DNA of 64,000 nucleotides, taken from the NCBI GenBank assembly GCA_023266575.1, contig JAHFPV010000006.1, positions 116,909-180,908 on the forward strand, written 5' to 3'. This stretch comes from Sphingobium sp. (GTDB lineage Bacteria > Pseudomonadota > Alphaproteobacteria > Sphingomonadales > Sphingomonadaceae). Positions within the stretch are counted from its first letter, which is position 1, and each line of letters starts with the position of its first letter. The notes beneath the pieces are model-generated. The model did not search any database. It was given only the letters and a program-made list of their open reading frames with translations, and had not been told where the DNA came from. A program made the translations under genes and the position numbers. Below, piece after piece: positions 24,321-33,014 of the stretch.

Positions 24321-27053
24321 ATGAAGATTCAGTCTCGCCGCCGGTCGAAGTTTGTGAAGATATTGGGGGTGACAACCATATTGGCCGGGCTGGGCGCAAC
24401 GGGCATGGCGCGCGCCGCCGATGCCGTTGCAGACCCAACCGCCGATCCGGCCATGGCCCTACCAGCCGAAGAGGCGGGCGGTGGTCTCACTGAAATCGTC
24501 GTCACCGCGACGCGCAGCGCGCAGAGCATCCAGAAGGTGCCGATCTCCATGCAGGCGCTGGGTGCCGAGACGCTGGCGGAACGGCAGGTCAAGGGCTTGA
24601 GCGATTTTGCCGCGCTGCTGCCGTCGGTCTCGTTCGAGGGGATCGGGCCGGGCCGCAACACCGCCTTTTTCCGCGGCATCGTGCCTGCGGGCGGCGCCTA
24701 TGCCTCGGTCGGCTATTATCTCAACGACATTCCCATCACCGGCACCGAAGTGCCCGATATCCACGCTTATGATCTGGAGCGGGTCGAGGCGCTGGCCGGG
24801 CCGCAAGGCACGCTTTATGGCGCGGGATCGCTGGCCGGCACCATCCGCATCATCACCAACAAGCCCAATATGGACAAGTTCGAGTTCGGTTACGACGTCG
24901 AGGCCAATAAATATGGCAAGGGCGACTTTGGCGGCCAGCTGGAATCCTACATCAACGTGCCGCTGAGCGACACATTGGCGGTCCGTGCCATGGGCTATTA
25001 CCGGCGCGATGGCGGCTATATCGACAATACGCCCAATAACGGCTTGCTCAACAATGGCGCGCCAGCGGTTTACACGCTGGGCGACAATAATCCTGCCACC
25101 TTCTTCAACCTCGACAATTCCGATATTGCCAAGGATGATTATAACACGATCAAGGAATTTGGCGGTCGCGTGCAACTGTTGTGGGAACCGGTCGATGGCT
25201 GGTCGGTCGCGCCCGAAATCACCGCGCAAAAGCAGGTTGCCAACGGCTATTTCGGCTTCGATCACCGTGTCGGCGATTTGGAATTGCATGATTATGACCA
25301 GACCAAAAATGATGATCGCTGGTATCAGGCGGCGCTTAGCATCCATGGCCATATCGGCGACTGGGATCTGGTTTCCGCCACCGGTTTCTTCAAACGGCGG
25401 ACCCGCACACTCAACGATTATACTTATTACACCGTCACCTATGATGGCTTTGGGCCGGGCTATGAAAGCTATCTGCAATTTTTCGACAATTGCACCGGGT
25501 CAGGCGCTGCGCAGAAATGTTCGCTGATCGACCCGACACAATTCTATCATGCCGACACGCACCGCAACAAATTCACCCAGGAATTGCGCCTGTCGACGCC
25601 CAAGGACTGGCCGTTCGACGTTACGATCGGCGGCTTTTATCAGCGGCAGAAGAACAAGACGAACACCTATTATTCCATTCGCGGGCTGGACACGATCACC
25701 GGCTATACCCAGACTGGCGGCGGCGATGTGCCGGGCGGCCTGATCGGTGTCCCGGCCATGTACGGGATTGATTATGACGAGGATGGCAACCCCTTCTTCG
25801 ACACCGGCAACGTCATCAACCCCAACGGCAATCCGCTTGGCACGATGCTGCTGGGGACACAGGCGGTAAAGGGCGATGGCTTCTATATCACGGAGCAGAA
25901 CCAGCTCTATCATGACAAGGCGATCTTCGCCGAAGGCCATTATAATATCACGCCGACATTGAAGCTCACCGGCGGCATCCGCTATTTCTGGACCGATTAT
26001 GCGGTGAAGGGCTTTGCCGGTGTCGCGGGATCTGCGGCCAATACGGTCACGTCGGTCTTTGTCCCGACCGGGGAAATGGGCTGCCCCACGCCGCTTCCTG
26101 CCGAGCGCCTGCAATGCCTCAACACCAATTTCCGCGCACCCGACCAGACCGGGCGATACAAGGAAAAGGGCGAGACGCATAAGGTGGCGCTCGACTGGCA
26201 GTTCCAGCCCGACAAGATGGTCTATTTCAACTATTCCACCGGCTTCCGTCCCGGCGGATTCAACCGTCCACTGCGCATTCGTAACTTCGGCCCGGTCGAT
26301 GTCGCCCCGTTCAAGTCCGAAACGCTCACCAATTTCGAACTGGGCGTCAAAACGACCTGGAACAATATCTTCCGCTTCAATGCGGCGGTCTATTATGAGA
26401 AATGGAACAATATCCAATATGGTGTCGTCGTGTCGGGCGCGCAGGGTGCGGGCATGACCGGCAATGCGGGCAAGGCGGTGGTCAAGGGTATCGAATATGA
26501 TGCCGACCTGAAGCTGGGCAAGGTGACGATCTCCACCTCCGGCGCCTATAATGACGGCAAGTTGAAGGGCAATTTCTGTAACTTCGCGTTGGACCGCGAC
26601 ACCTCGTCCATTTCCCAACTGTCCAGCTGTACGCTGGGTGAGGATGTGCCGGAATCCAGTCCGCCAACACCGCAGGTCGCTGCCGCAAACGGCACCCGCC
26701 TGCCGCGCCAGCCCAAGTTCAAGGGCACGACCTCAATCCGCTACGACACCTATCTGGGTGACTATAGCGCCTATGTGCAGGGCGCAGCACTCTACCAGAC
26801 CGGGGCGACGCAGGATCTGAACGTCGATAATAATGCGCTGCTCGGCAACACGAAGGGCTTTGTCAGCTTCGATTTTTCCGGCGGCGTCAAGAAGGACAAT
26901 TGGAGCCTCACGCTGTTCATCCAGAACGCTTTTGACAAGCGCGGTCAGCTGACCAAAAATACCTTCTGTTCGATCGACTTCTGTTCCGGCTCGTCGCGCA
27001 CCTTTACCATTAAGCCGCAATTTTTCGGTATCCGCTTCGGCCAGAAATTCTGA
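24321..27053 (+). CDS. TonB-dependent receptor
   Basis: 910 residues. A signal peptide (cleavage after ARAA near residue 33) is followed by a TonB-box segment LTEIVVTATRSAQSIQKVPISM, a plug domain (GLSDFAALLPSVSFEG, RVEALAGPQGTLYGAGSLAGTIRIITNKP) and a 22-strand barrel ending in FFGIRFGQKF with the C-terminal Phe of outer-membrane proteins. The GTIRIITNKP form is typical of the large sphingomonad family that takes up small organic molecules. It lies between the ureohydrolase/permease pair and the aromatic-amine dehydrogenase cluster; an amine-related cargo is a guess. A strong terminator follows. Confidence 0.92.
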   Translation: MKIQSRRRSKFVKILGVTTILAGLGATGMARAADAVADPTADPAMALPAEEAGGGLTEIVVTATRSAQSIQKVPISMQALGAETLAERQVKGLSDFAALLPSVSFEGIGPGRNTAFFRGIVPAGGAYASVGYYLNDIPITGTEVPDIHAYDLERVEALAGPQGTLYGAGSLAGTIRIITNKPNMDKFEFGYDVEANKYGKGDFGGQLESYINVPLSDTLAVRAMGYYRRDGGYIDNTPNNGLLNNGAPAVYTLGDNNPATFFNLDNSDIAKDDYNTIKEFGGRVQLLWEPVDGWSVAPEITAQKQVANGYFGFDHRVGDLELHDYDQTKNDDRWYQAALSIHGHIGDWDLVSATGFFKRRTRTLNDYTYYTVTYDGFGPGYESYLQFFDNCTGSGAAQKCSLIDPTQFYHADTHRNKFTQELRLSTPKDWPFDVTIGGFYQRQKNKTNTYYSIRGLDTITGYTQTGGGDVPGGLIGVPAMYGIDYDEDGNPFFDTGNVINPNGNPLGTMLLGTQAVKGDGFYITEQNQLYHDKAIFAEGHYNITPTLKLTGGIRYFWTDYAVKGFAGVAGSAANTVTSVFVPTGEMGCPTPLPAERLQCLNTNFRAPDQTGRYKEKGETHKVALDWQFQPDKMVYFNYSTGFRPGGFNRPLRIRNFGPVDVAPFKSETLTNFELGVKTTWNNIFRFNAAVYYEKWNNIQYGVVVSGAQGAGMTGNAGKAVVKGIEYDADLKLGKVTISTSGAYNDGKLKGNFCNFALDRDTSSISQLSSCTLGEDVPESSPPTPQVAAANGTRLPRQPKFKGTTSIRYDTYLGDYSAYVQGAALYQTGATQDLNVDNNALLGNTKGFVSFDFSGGVKKDNWSLTLFIQNAFDKRGQLTKNTFCSIDFCSGSSRTFTIKPQFFGIRFGQKF

Positions 27054-27075
27054 CGGGCGAGGCACCAACATGAAA

Positions 27076-27110
27076 ATGCCGCCGGGTCAGCGATCCGGCG
27101 GCATTATTTT
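27076..27110 (+). terminator. Rho-independent terminator after the TonB receptor
   Basis: A perfect ten-base stem, ATGCCGCCGG (27076-27085) with CCGGCGGCAT (27095-27104), encloses a nine-base loop and is followed by TATTTTA. It stops forward transcription before the converging cytochrome gene. Confidence 0.85.
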
Positions 27111-27132
27111 ACCCATTTGGTTTTAGAGCTGT

Positions 27133-27639
27133 CTATTTCTGCCCCGGATAAAGCAGTCGCATGGTCACCGGCGCGCCGCATTGGCGGATCGCGACATCGA
27201 CATAGCGGGCGCGTTCAGCCTTGAGCGAAGCCGATGTCAGGGCGAATTTCCGTTCATGCGCGACCTCATCGGCCGTGAAAGGCTTTGAACCCTTGGGGAC
27301 ACTCGCCCCGCCCAGGCCAAAGACCATATAATTGACCAGATCGGCGAGCTGTTGATTGTCGCTGATCCGGCTGTGCGCGATATTGGGCAGGCGGATGAGA
27401 TAGGCACGCGACTGGGGCGTACATAGGAACCAGCCGACCCGCCCACGCAGTTCGGGCAATTGCGCGGGCGCGGCGCTACCCTGTATGCCATGGCAGCCGC
27501 CGCAATGTTCGGCATAGTCGGTCCGCGCCATATCCGGGTCGGTGATCGCGGCGGGCAGCACACCCAAAGGCGGCAGCGCGGCGCGGCCAATGCCGACCGC
27601 GCCGATCAGGAGCAGGGAGCCGAATAATAGCTTGCGCAT
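27133..27639 (-). CDS. Monoheme c-type cytochrome of the aromatic amine dehydrogenase cluster
   Basis: 168 residues. A signal peptide (MRKLLFGSLLLIGAVGIGRA) precedes one heme motif, CGGCH, in YAEHCGGCHGIQGSAAP. Start ATG 27639 lies five bases after the aauA stop, so it ends the aauBEDA operon. The Alcaligenes faecalis aau cluster also carries a small periplasmic monoheme cytochrome gene directly after aauA. Probable role: electron acceptor for, or maturation helper of, the TTQ enzyme. A conserved C-terminal Cys (IRQCGAP) is unexplained. Confidence 0.85.
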   Translation of the reverse strand: MRKLLFGSLLLIGAVGIGRAALPPLGVLPAAITDPDMARTDYAEHCGGCHGIQGSAAPAQLPELRGRVGWFLCTPQSRAYLIRLPNIAHSRISDNQQLADLVNYMVFGLGGASVPKGSKPFTADEVAHERKFALTSASLKAERARYVDVAIRQCGAPVTMRLLYPGQK

Positions 27640-27644
27640 AAGCC

Positions 27645-28190
27645 CTAGCTGGCGGAACCCACCAGCACCGCGGTCGAACAATGATATTCCATGCTGGTCG
27701 TGCCGAAGCACCAGATCACATCATTATTGAGCTGTGGCATATAGAGCTGGGTTTCGCGGTCGGTATTGTCGCAACCGCATTGGCCGCAGGCCGGTTTGCC
27801 GCAACAGTCGCGATAGGCGATCAGATAGGCTTTGCCATCGTCCGGGTTGATGCAGGTGCCGACCCAGGAAACAGGCGATGGCTCGGCCCCCGGCGGGCAG
27901 CTATGGATGCCGCCGCCGCAGCAGGTGCAAAGCGCACCGTCAATGGCGCAGTAACGCCAATAATCGCATTTGGTGTCATCCTTGGTCTGGGCGTTGCGCG
28001 CGAAACCGGTCTTGCCCTCTGGCGACCGGTCGGGCTTCGCCGCTTCGGCGCGGCTGACCGGCAAGAGCGGGAAGGCGGGCGCCGCCACTAGCGCCGCCCC
28101 CAGCCGCGAGAGCATGGAACGGCGCGATGTGCCGCCCGCCAGCTTGCGCAACAGGCGTTCCCCCATGGCGTCGGCGTCAAATTTCTTCAT
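27645..28190 (-). CDS. aauA: Aromatic amine dehydrogenase light chain (TTQ subunit)
   Basis: 181 residues. A twin-arginine signal (TSRRSMLSRLGAALVA) is followed by a cysteine-rich catalytic chain with 14 cysteines from residue 75 on, most of which should form disulfides. The two tryptophans that form tryptophan tryptophylquinone are W109 (SPVSWVGTC) and W160 (NDVIWCFG), 51 apart as in methylamine dehydrogenase (57 and 108). The catalytic base corresponds to D128 in AYRDCCG. The motifs LCTCCGG and DCCGKPACGQC resemble aromatic rather than methylamine dehydrogenase. Ser172 stands where those enzymes have an active-site Thr. It is exported folded by Tat, and matured with AauD and AauE. Confidence 0.93.
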   Translation of the reverse strand: MKKFDADAMGERLLRKLAGGTSRRSMLSRLGAALVAAPAFPLLPVSRAEAAKPDRSPEGKTGFARNAQTKDDTKCDYWRYCAIDGALCTCCGGGIHSCPPGAEPSPVSWVGTCINPDDGKAYLIAYRDCCGKPACGQCGCDNTDRETQLYMPQLNNDVIWCFGTTSMEYHCSTAVLVGSAS

Positions 28191-28213
28191 GTCACTGACC
28201 CCCTATATGCCGT

Positions 28214-28816
28214 TCAGGCTGCCTGCGCCTTTAACGATCCGATATAATCCTGCACGGTCTTGATCCCCATTTCATGGGCCACAACCAGGCTTTCGAGATG
28301 TTCGCGGCTGTTGACCAGTCCCTTGGACAGGATCGTCCCTTCCGCGTCTAGCAACACCGCATAGGGCAGCTTGGCGACGCCAAAGGCCTGGCCGACTTCG
28401 GGACCATTGACGAAGGGATAGGCCTCCAGCCCGTGCTGCGCGATCATCGCCCGCTGGGCGGCGGCGTCATCATCACCGACGAAGCTGAGCGCAACCCGCT
28501 CGTCGCGGGCGAAGGATTTGGCCATCGGAATGATCGACTTGCACAACGGGCATTGTGCCGACACGAACATAAGCAGGCGCAGCGGCACGTCATGCGCATG
28601 GCCGCCAATCGTCACCGGTGCGCCGTCCAGCAGGCGCGCATCCACGTTGACCGTGCCGTCGCCGACCGCCGGGCCACCGCTGGTGGTCAGCGCTCCGGCG
28701 GGCGCAACCCGAATGTGCAACACACCGACCTGCCGCGCGACCGCCAGCAATGCCACGCCAAGGCCCAGGATCACGATCCATGACAGGATTTGCGAGAGAA
28801 TGAGCGATGTCATCAT
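28214..28816 (-). CDS. aauD: Thioredoxin-like disulfide protein for light-chain maturation
   Basis: 200 residues. One N-terminal membrane anchor (LILSQILSWIVILGLGVALLAVA) is followed by a periplasmic thioredoxin-like domain with the redox motif CPLC (SAQCPLCKSIIP) and the cis-proline region AKLPYAVLLD. MauD/AauD proteins are needed for correct disulfides in the cysteine-rich TTQ subunit. It starts six bases after the aauE stop, with CGGAG upstream. Confidence 0.9.
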   Translation of the reverse strand: MMTSLILSQILSWIVILGLGVALLAVARQVGVLHIRVAPAGALTTSGGPAVGDGTVNVDARLLDGAPVTIGGHAHDVPLRLLMFVSAQCPLCKSIIPMAKSFARDERVALSFVGDDDAAAQRAMIAQHGLEAYPFVNGPEVGQAFGVAKLPYAVLLDAEGTILSKGLVNSREHLESLVVAHEMGIKTVQDYIGSLKAQAA

Positions 28817-28822
28817 GAATGC

Positions 28823-29353
28823 TTATCTCCGGTAGGCGGCGGGCGACGCGATCAGCGCGCCGATGGAATTGCAGAGCAGATAGGCCAGATAGAGCGCGAC
28901 ACCACCGACCATGGCCGTGCCGATATCTATCGCACTAAACGACGGTGCGGGCCACAGGCGCGGCACCAACAGCAGGGCCAGCACGATGTTGCGGGCAACC
29001 AGCGGCCAGCCGATCGGATGGCGCAGTTGCGACCGGCCACAGCCGCAATCAATCTGGGTGCGACCGCGCCGGATATTGATCGCTATCGCCACCCCGAACA
29101 ACATCAGGAGCAGGATAGCCATCATCACCGGCAAGGGCGCAATACCCGCGATCAGCGCGCCACCGATCCCGATTTCAGCGATCGGCAGGATTTTCGCGGC
29201 GGGCCCGACCAACCCTGCGGGGAGCAGCCGATAATTGGCGATCACGCCGGGCAGCAATATGCGATGCCGCAGCTTTTCCAAACCCGCGATCAGCAAGATC
29301 AGGCCAACCCCCACCGATGCGGCCAATCCCATGATCGCCAGCCCCAGCGCCAT
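28823..29353 (-). CDS. aauE: MauE/AauE-type membrane protein for amine dehydrogenase maturation
   Basis: 176 residues with four to five membrane segments, and a cytoplasmic-type basic loop NIRRGRTQIDCGCGRSQLRHP containing a CxC pair. This matches MauE, which works with MauD in delivery of disulfide-forming capacity for the light chain. It begins two bases after the aauB stop. Positive-inside loops and the GLEKLRHR segment agree with the family. Confidence 0.88.
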   Translation of the reverse strand: MALGLAIMGLAASVGVGLILLIAGLEKLRHRILLPGVIANYRLLPAGLVGPAAKILPIAEIGIGGALIAGIAPLPVMMAILLLMLFGVAIAINIRRGRTQIDCGCGRSQLRHPIGWPLVARNIVLALLLVPRLWPAPSFSAIDIGTAMVGGVALYLAYLLCNSIGALIASPAAYRR

Positions 29354-29355
29354 GG

Positions 29356-30531
29356 TCAGGACGGGTCCACAACCGTGATGGTGCTGCCCCCGGCCTTTTC
29401 GATCTTGTGCTTTTCCTCGCCAGTCGCGACGTCGATGACGATGGCGCTGCCCTCTTCGCCATTCATGAACAAGAGCGGCTTGTCGGTCTGCGACACTTCG
29501 ATATTGTTCATCGGCTCCTTGAGCGCGCGGCGCTTGACGACCTTTTGCGTGGCCAGGTCAACTTCCCACACTTCGGTGCCGGACGCCTTGTGCGACCAAT
29601 ATTCGCCCATATGCATCAGCACGAACAGATGGCCGGACGGACGGTGAAGCGCCATGGGCTGGCGACCGCCCGGATACCAGTTCAGCTCCAGCGGCTTGGT
29701 TTCGCCCGGACGAATGCCCGCTGCTGCCTGGATCGAGAAGGGCGTTGATATGGTCGGCGTCGCACCCAGCTTGGCCTGATAAATCTGGCCGGTATAGGTC
29801 AGGAAGGTCGTTTCCTTCTTACGCCTGTCATAGGTGAAATTGTCGAAGATCGGATCATCGGTGGCCGAAAAGAAGGGCGCGCTATGGCTGATATCCGCCT
29901 TGGTCCCCTTGATCGCTACCGTGGCGAGCGAACCGTCCGAGCAGAGCGCGGAAAAGCCAATGCCGGGATTGGGCATCAGGCTGGCGCAGCCGGGCAGTTC
30001 CACCGCAGTCACGAATTTGCGCTTGACCAGATCGACGATATTCACCCCGGATATGGGACTGAAATCATAGACATAGGCGGTCTTGCCATCGTCGCTGACG
30101 ATGAAGTTATTTTTGCGCGACCCGATCAAGATGCGGCCGGGCAGGGGGACTTCGGTGATCAGGTTCAATGTCTGGCTGTCATAGACCGACACCATGTCCT
30201 GCCGCGTGCCGCGATCGCCCTTCGACCAGATAGTTTCGGCGACATAATAAAATTTGCCCGCCGGATCGATCGCGAAATCGGCCAGGCGGCGGGTTTCGAC
30301 CATGCCCTTCATCTTGCCGGTTTCGCCGTCGAAGATGCTGGTGCCGGGCATATCCCATCCGCCATCGACAAAGAACCAGGTCGGTTTGGGCGGGGTAATG
30401 GTCAGGACGTCGGACGTCTCCATTTCCAGCACAGCGCCGGTATCGGCGGGCGCGGCCTGAACCGGACTGGCAAGCAACGCCCAGCCCCATGCAGCGGCGG
30501 CGAACAATCCCCTGGCGGCGGTCCTCGGCAT
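29356..30531 (-). CDS. aauB: Aromatic amine dehydrogenase heavy chain (beta propeller)
   Basis: 391 residues. A signal peptide (MPRTAARGLFAAAAWGWALLASPVQA) precedes a seven-bladed propeller of the MauB/AauB family (WFFVDGGWDMPGTSIFDGETGKMKG, RRLADFAIDPAGKFYYVAETIWSKGDRGTRQDMVSVYD, HLFVLMHMGEYWSHKASGTEVWEVD). The heavy chains form the scaffold of the alpha2beta2 periplasmic enzyme that deaminates aromatic amines or methylamine. Start ATG 30531 has GGGGGAT upstream. It is the first gene of the aauB-E-D-A-cytochrome operon and lies 174 bases downstream of a TetR gene on the same strand. Confidence 0.92.
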   Translation of the reverse strand: MPRTAARGLFAAAAWGWALLASPVQAAPADTGAVLEMETSDVLTITPPKPTWFFVDGGWDMPGTSIFDGETGKMKGMVETRRLADFAIDPAGKFYYVAETIWSKGDRGTRQDMVSVYDSQTLNLITEVPLPGRILIGSRKNNFIVSDDGKTAYVYDFSPISGVNIVDLVKRKFVTAVELPGCASLMPNPGIGFSALCSDGSLATVAIKGTKADISHSAPFFSATDDPIFDNFTYDRRKKETTFLTYTGQIYQAKLGATPTISTPFSIQAAAGIRPGETKPLELNWYPGGRQPMALHRPSGHLFVLMHMGEYWSHKASGTEVWEVDLATQKVVKRRALKEPMNNIEVSQTDKPLLFMNGEEGSAIVIDVATGEEKHKIEKAGGSTITVVDPS

Positions 30532-30603
30532 CTGGCGTGATCCCCCTTGATCGTGCGGACGGACAGATGGACTCAATGGGCCATATATCAGCGTCTGCGC
30601 AAA

Positions 30604-30620
30604 GATTGGACAGCTGTCCG
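30604..30620. promoter_or_regulatory. Candidate TetR operator before aauB
   Basis: GGACAGCTGTCC at 30608-30619 is a perfect 12-bp palindrome, preceded by ATT, about 80 bases upstream of the aauB start. The half-site ATTGGAC recurs in the promoter region of the adjacent TetR gene. Confidence 0.45.
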
Positions 30621-30705
30621 GTATTGGTCAAGCGCTTTGGCGGGCAGTAGGCAAATATATTTTGCATTGCAGCAATGCGGCGTAAAACCGGATTATCGGC
30701 AGGCC

Positions 30706-31359
30706 TCAGGCGACCTGTGCCATCAATCCTGCAAGGTCGCGCGATGTCACCGTTTTGGCAAGATGAACAAATGACGTAGCGGCAATCGCGGTGAAAGCCG
30801 GCATCTTGTGCGCCCAGGGCTTGCCATGGCCTAGAAACGGGGTCGATCCTTCCATCGACGCGCTGATGAACAGGGCGACGCTATGCACTTCATCGGCGGT
30901 CAGCGCCGGATTCAGCTCGGCGACATATTCGCCTATGGCACCATGCACCCGCTCGTAAAAGGCGCGGACCCGATCGGCGACGAAATCGCTATGATTGGCC
31001 AGCGCCCATAATTCAGTGAACAAATGGGTGGTGCGCTTGGTCTGGATATCGTCCAGGCACAAGATGATGACGCGCTTCAGTCGCTCTTCGGCGGTCAGGC
31101 CGGGCTTGCGAACCGTCTGGTCCATCATCGCGCCATAGGAATCGACCAGTTCGTCCAGCATCACCTGGATCAGCATTTCCTTGCGCGGGAAATGATAGCT
31201 GACATTGCCGACCTTCATGTCGCAACGCGCGGCGATGCGACGCAAGGTGAAGGCATCGGAACCTTCATCGATCAACACCGCCAGCGCGGCTTTCAGGATC
31301 TGGTCGACCGTTTCGGTCCCGCGTGCATAGATGCCGGGACGGGAGGGTGAGAATATCAT
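30706..31359 (-). CDS. TetR/AcrR-family regulator
   Basis: 217 residues. The N-terminal helix-turn-helix is clear (VDQILKAALAVLIDEGSDAFTLRRIAARCDMKVGNVSYHFPRKEMLIQVML); the C-terminal half is an all-helical ligand domain of no evident specificity. It lies directly upstream of aauB on the same strand and probably controls the aau operon and itself. A divergent dehydratase gene starts 412 bases away. Confidence 0.87.
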   Translation of the reverse strand: MIFSPSRPGIYARGTETVDQILKAALAVLIDEGSDAFTLRRIAARCDMKVGNVSYHFPRKEMLIQVMLDELVDSYGAMMDQTVRKPGLTAEERLKRVIILCLDDIQTKRTTHLFTELWALANHSDFVADRVRAFYERVHGAIGEYVAELNPALTADEVHSVALFISASMEGSTPFLGHGKPWAHKMPAFTAIAATSFVHLAKTVTSRDLAGLMAQVA

Positions 31360-31771
31360 GTCACTATCTGCCTTGCACCGCTCCTACCATCCAATTGGAC
31401 GTGCCGCCACCCTTTGCCGCCATTTCGGGGCAAAGAGGCGTGGTGGCCGAAATGCCCCAATGACCGCACAGCGTCTGTGCGATTCGTGCCATCAGCCAAG
31501 AAGGTCGTGCTGGTGGGCAAGCGCAGTGTCAGATTGCTGCATTTGCCATCGCGATACCATTCAGATGCAAAGATCGGCACGACGATAAAGCCGGAAAATC
31601 CGCGCAAATCCGCCGAAAAATCGCCTTGCGGAACGCCAGGCACGGGTCTTGCCCGATCCGCCGCTCTTGGCAGATGCGCCGCGCCCGACTGTTATGCGCG
31701 TCCATGCCATGCGCCCCGATGACGGAATGTGCAGGCGACCGCCATGATTGCGTAAGAGAGGCATCTGACCT
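31360..31771. promoter_or_regulatory. 412-base divergent intergenic region with a palindromic site
   Basis: No convincing gene; short open frames here lack ribosome sites and family resemblance. TCCAATTGGA at 31390-31399 is a perfect palindrome whose extended half ATTGGAC equals that in the aauB upstream site, so it may be the TetR autoregulatory operator. The rest shows GC-poor patches near 31540-31620 but nothing I can name. Confidence 0.4.
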
Positions 31772-32947
31772 GTGAGCGAGACCATCTTCGACTGTTCGGA
31801 CATCGACCAATATCTCGGCAAGCCGATGCAGCCTGCCCGGATGCGCGAGCCGATCCACAATAATGACATTCGCCGCTGGGCGCAGGCGATGCATTATCCC
31901 AATCTGCTCCACTATGATGCCGACTATGCGGAGGAAAGCCGCTGGGGCAAGCTGGTCGCGCCGCAGAGCTTTGCCGTGACGATGGACGATGGCCATGGCG
32001 CCGGTCCGGCCTGCGTCGGCAGCATCCCCAATTCGCATCTGCTGTTCGGTGGTGACGAATGGTGGTTCTATGGCCCCCGCATCCAGGGCGGGGATATGGT
32101 TCATAATGAGCGGGTGCCGTTCGACTATGTCGTCAAGGATACGAAATTTGCTGGCCCCACCTGTTTCCAGCGCGGCGACAATAATTATTACAACCAGAAT
32201 GGCGAACTGATCGCCAAGCAACGATCCACCGCGATCCGCTATTCGGCGGAAGCGGGCCGGGAAAAGACATCGGCTGAGGTTGTCGAAAATACCGACGATC
32301 CGGTCTGGACCGACCAGGAGCTGGTCGAGATTCAGGAACGCAAGTTTCGCTGGGTCCAGATGCTGCACGATCTGGGCCATGGCAAACGCTATCTGGAGGA
32401 TGTCGCGGTGGGCGACGTCCTGCCCGAACGGGTGTTCGGTCCGCACAGCATCGCCAGCTTCACCACCGAATGGCGCGCCTATCTGTTCACCATCTGGGGC
32501 GGCACGCATCGTCGTACCGATCTGGATTTGGCCGCGCTAGGCTTTGTCGATGAAATGGCGGGCCATGAAAATGATCCGGTGATGGAGCGGATCAATCCAG
32601 AGCTGACAGACGGCGCCTATTTCGGTCCGTCGCGCGGGCATCTTTTCCCCCGCTGGGCGCGCTTTATCGGAATGCCGCGCGCCTATGGCTATGGCGCGTC
32701 GATGGGGGCGTGGGTGGTCGATTATCTGTCGGGCTGGGCAGGTGAATGGGGCATGGTGACCCATTCGGTCGCCTCCTATCGCGGTCCCGCTTTCACCGGC
32801 GACATCACGATCATGACCGGCACGATCGTTGACAAATTCGTCGATGATGAAGGCCGCGAAGTCGTGCAGGTGGACGTGCGGATGGCCAATCAGTCCGGCA
32901 CCGTGCTGGCAACGGCCAAGGCGGAGGTCCTGCTGCCACGCAAGTGA
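31772..32947 (+). CDS. Double-hotdog MaoC-like acyl dehydratase/hydratase
   Basis: 391 residues. The N-terminal half resembles FAS1-like dehydratase domains (HNNDIRRWAQAMHYPNLLHYDADYAEESRWGKLVAPQSF). The C-terminal half has the MaoC-type pattern MGAWVVDYLSGWAGEWGMVTHSVASYRGPAFTGDI and an ending typical of hotdog acyl hydratases. It probably acts on a CoA-bound intermediate, perhaps from aromatic or branched acids. The GTG start follows GAGAGG. A GC-rich hairpin separates it from the converging TetR gene. Confidence 0.8.
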   Translation: MSETIFDCSDIDQYLGKPMQPARMREPIHNNDIRRWAQAMHYPNLLHYDADYAEESRWGKLVAPQSFAVTMDDGHGAGPACVGSIPNSHLLFGGDEWWFYGPRIQGGDMVHNERVPFDYVVKDTKFAGPTCFQRGDNNYYNQNGELIAKQRSTAIRYSAEAGREKTSAEVVENTDDPVWTDQELVEIQERKFRWVQMLHDLGHGKRYLEDVAVGDVLPERVFGPHSIASFTTEWRAYLFTIWGGTHRRTDLDLAALGFVDEMAGHENDPVMERINPELTDGAYFGPSRGHLFPRWARFIGMPRAYGYGASMGAWVVDYLSGWAGEWGMVTHSVASYRGPAFTGDITIMTGTIVDKFVDDEGREVVQVDVRMANQSGTVLATAKAEVLLPRK

Positions 32948-32953
32948 TTGGAA

Positions 32954-32988
32954 CGGCGGGGCTGGCGACAGGCTTGCCCGCCCCGCCG
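32954..32988. terminator. GC-rich hairpin between converging genes
   Basis: CGGCGGGGC (32954-32962) pairs with GCCCCGCCG (32980-32988) around a 17-base loop. There is no T-run, so it may be a weak or Rho-assisted stop for the dehydratase gene and the converging TetR gene. Confidence 0.35.
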
Positions 32989-33014
32989 ACCGCATCGGAC
33001 AGAGGCAAACCGGC

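Noticed and set aside
30768-30780. GCTACGTCATTTG on the reverse strand, resembling the shared promoter box upstream of aauB
   Set aside because: It encodes ATSF within the TetR coding sequence, and no CATAGC-like element follows at the required distance. I treat it as coincidence.
27133-31359. A MauG-like diheme enzyme within the aau cluster
   Set aside because: The only heme protein there has a single CxxCH and is too short.
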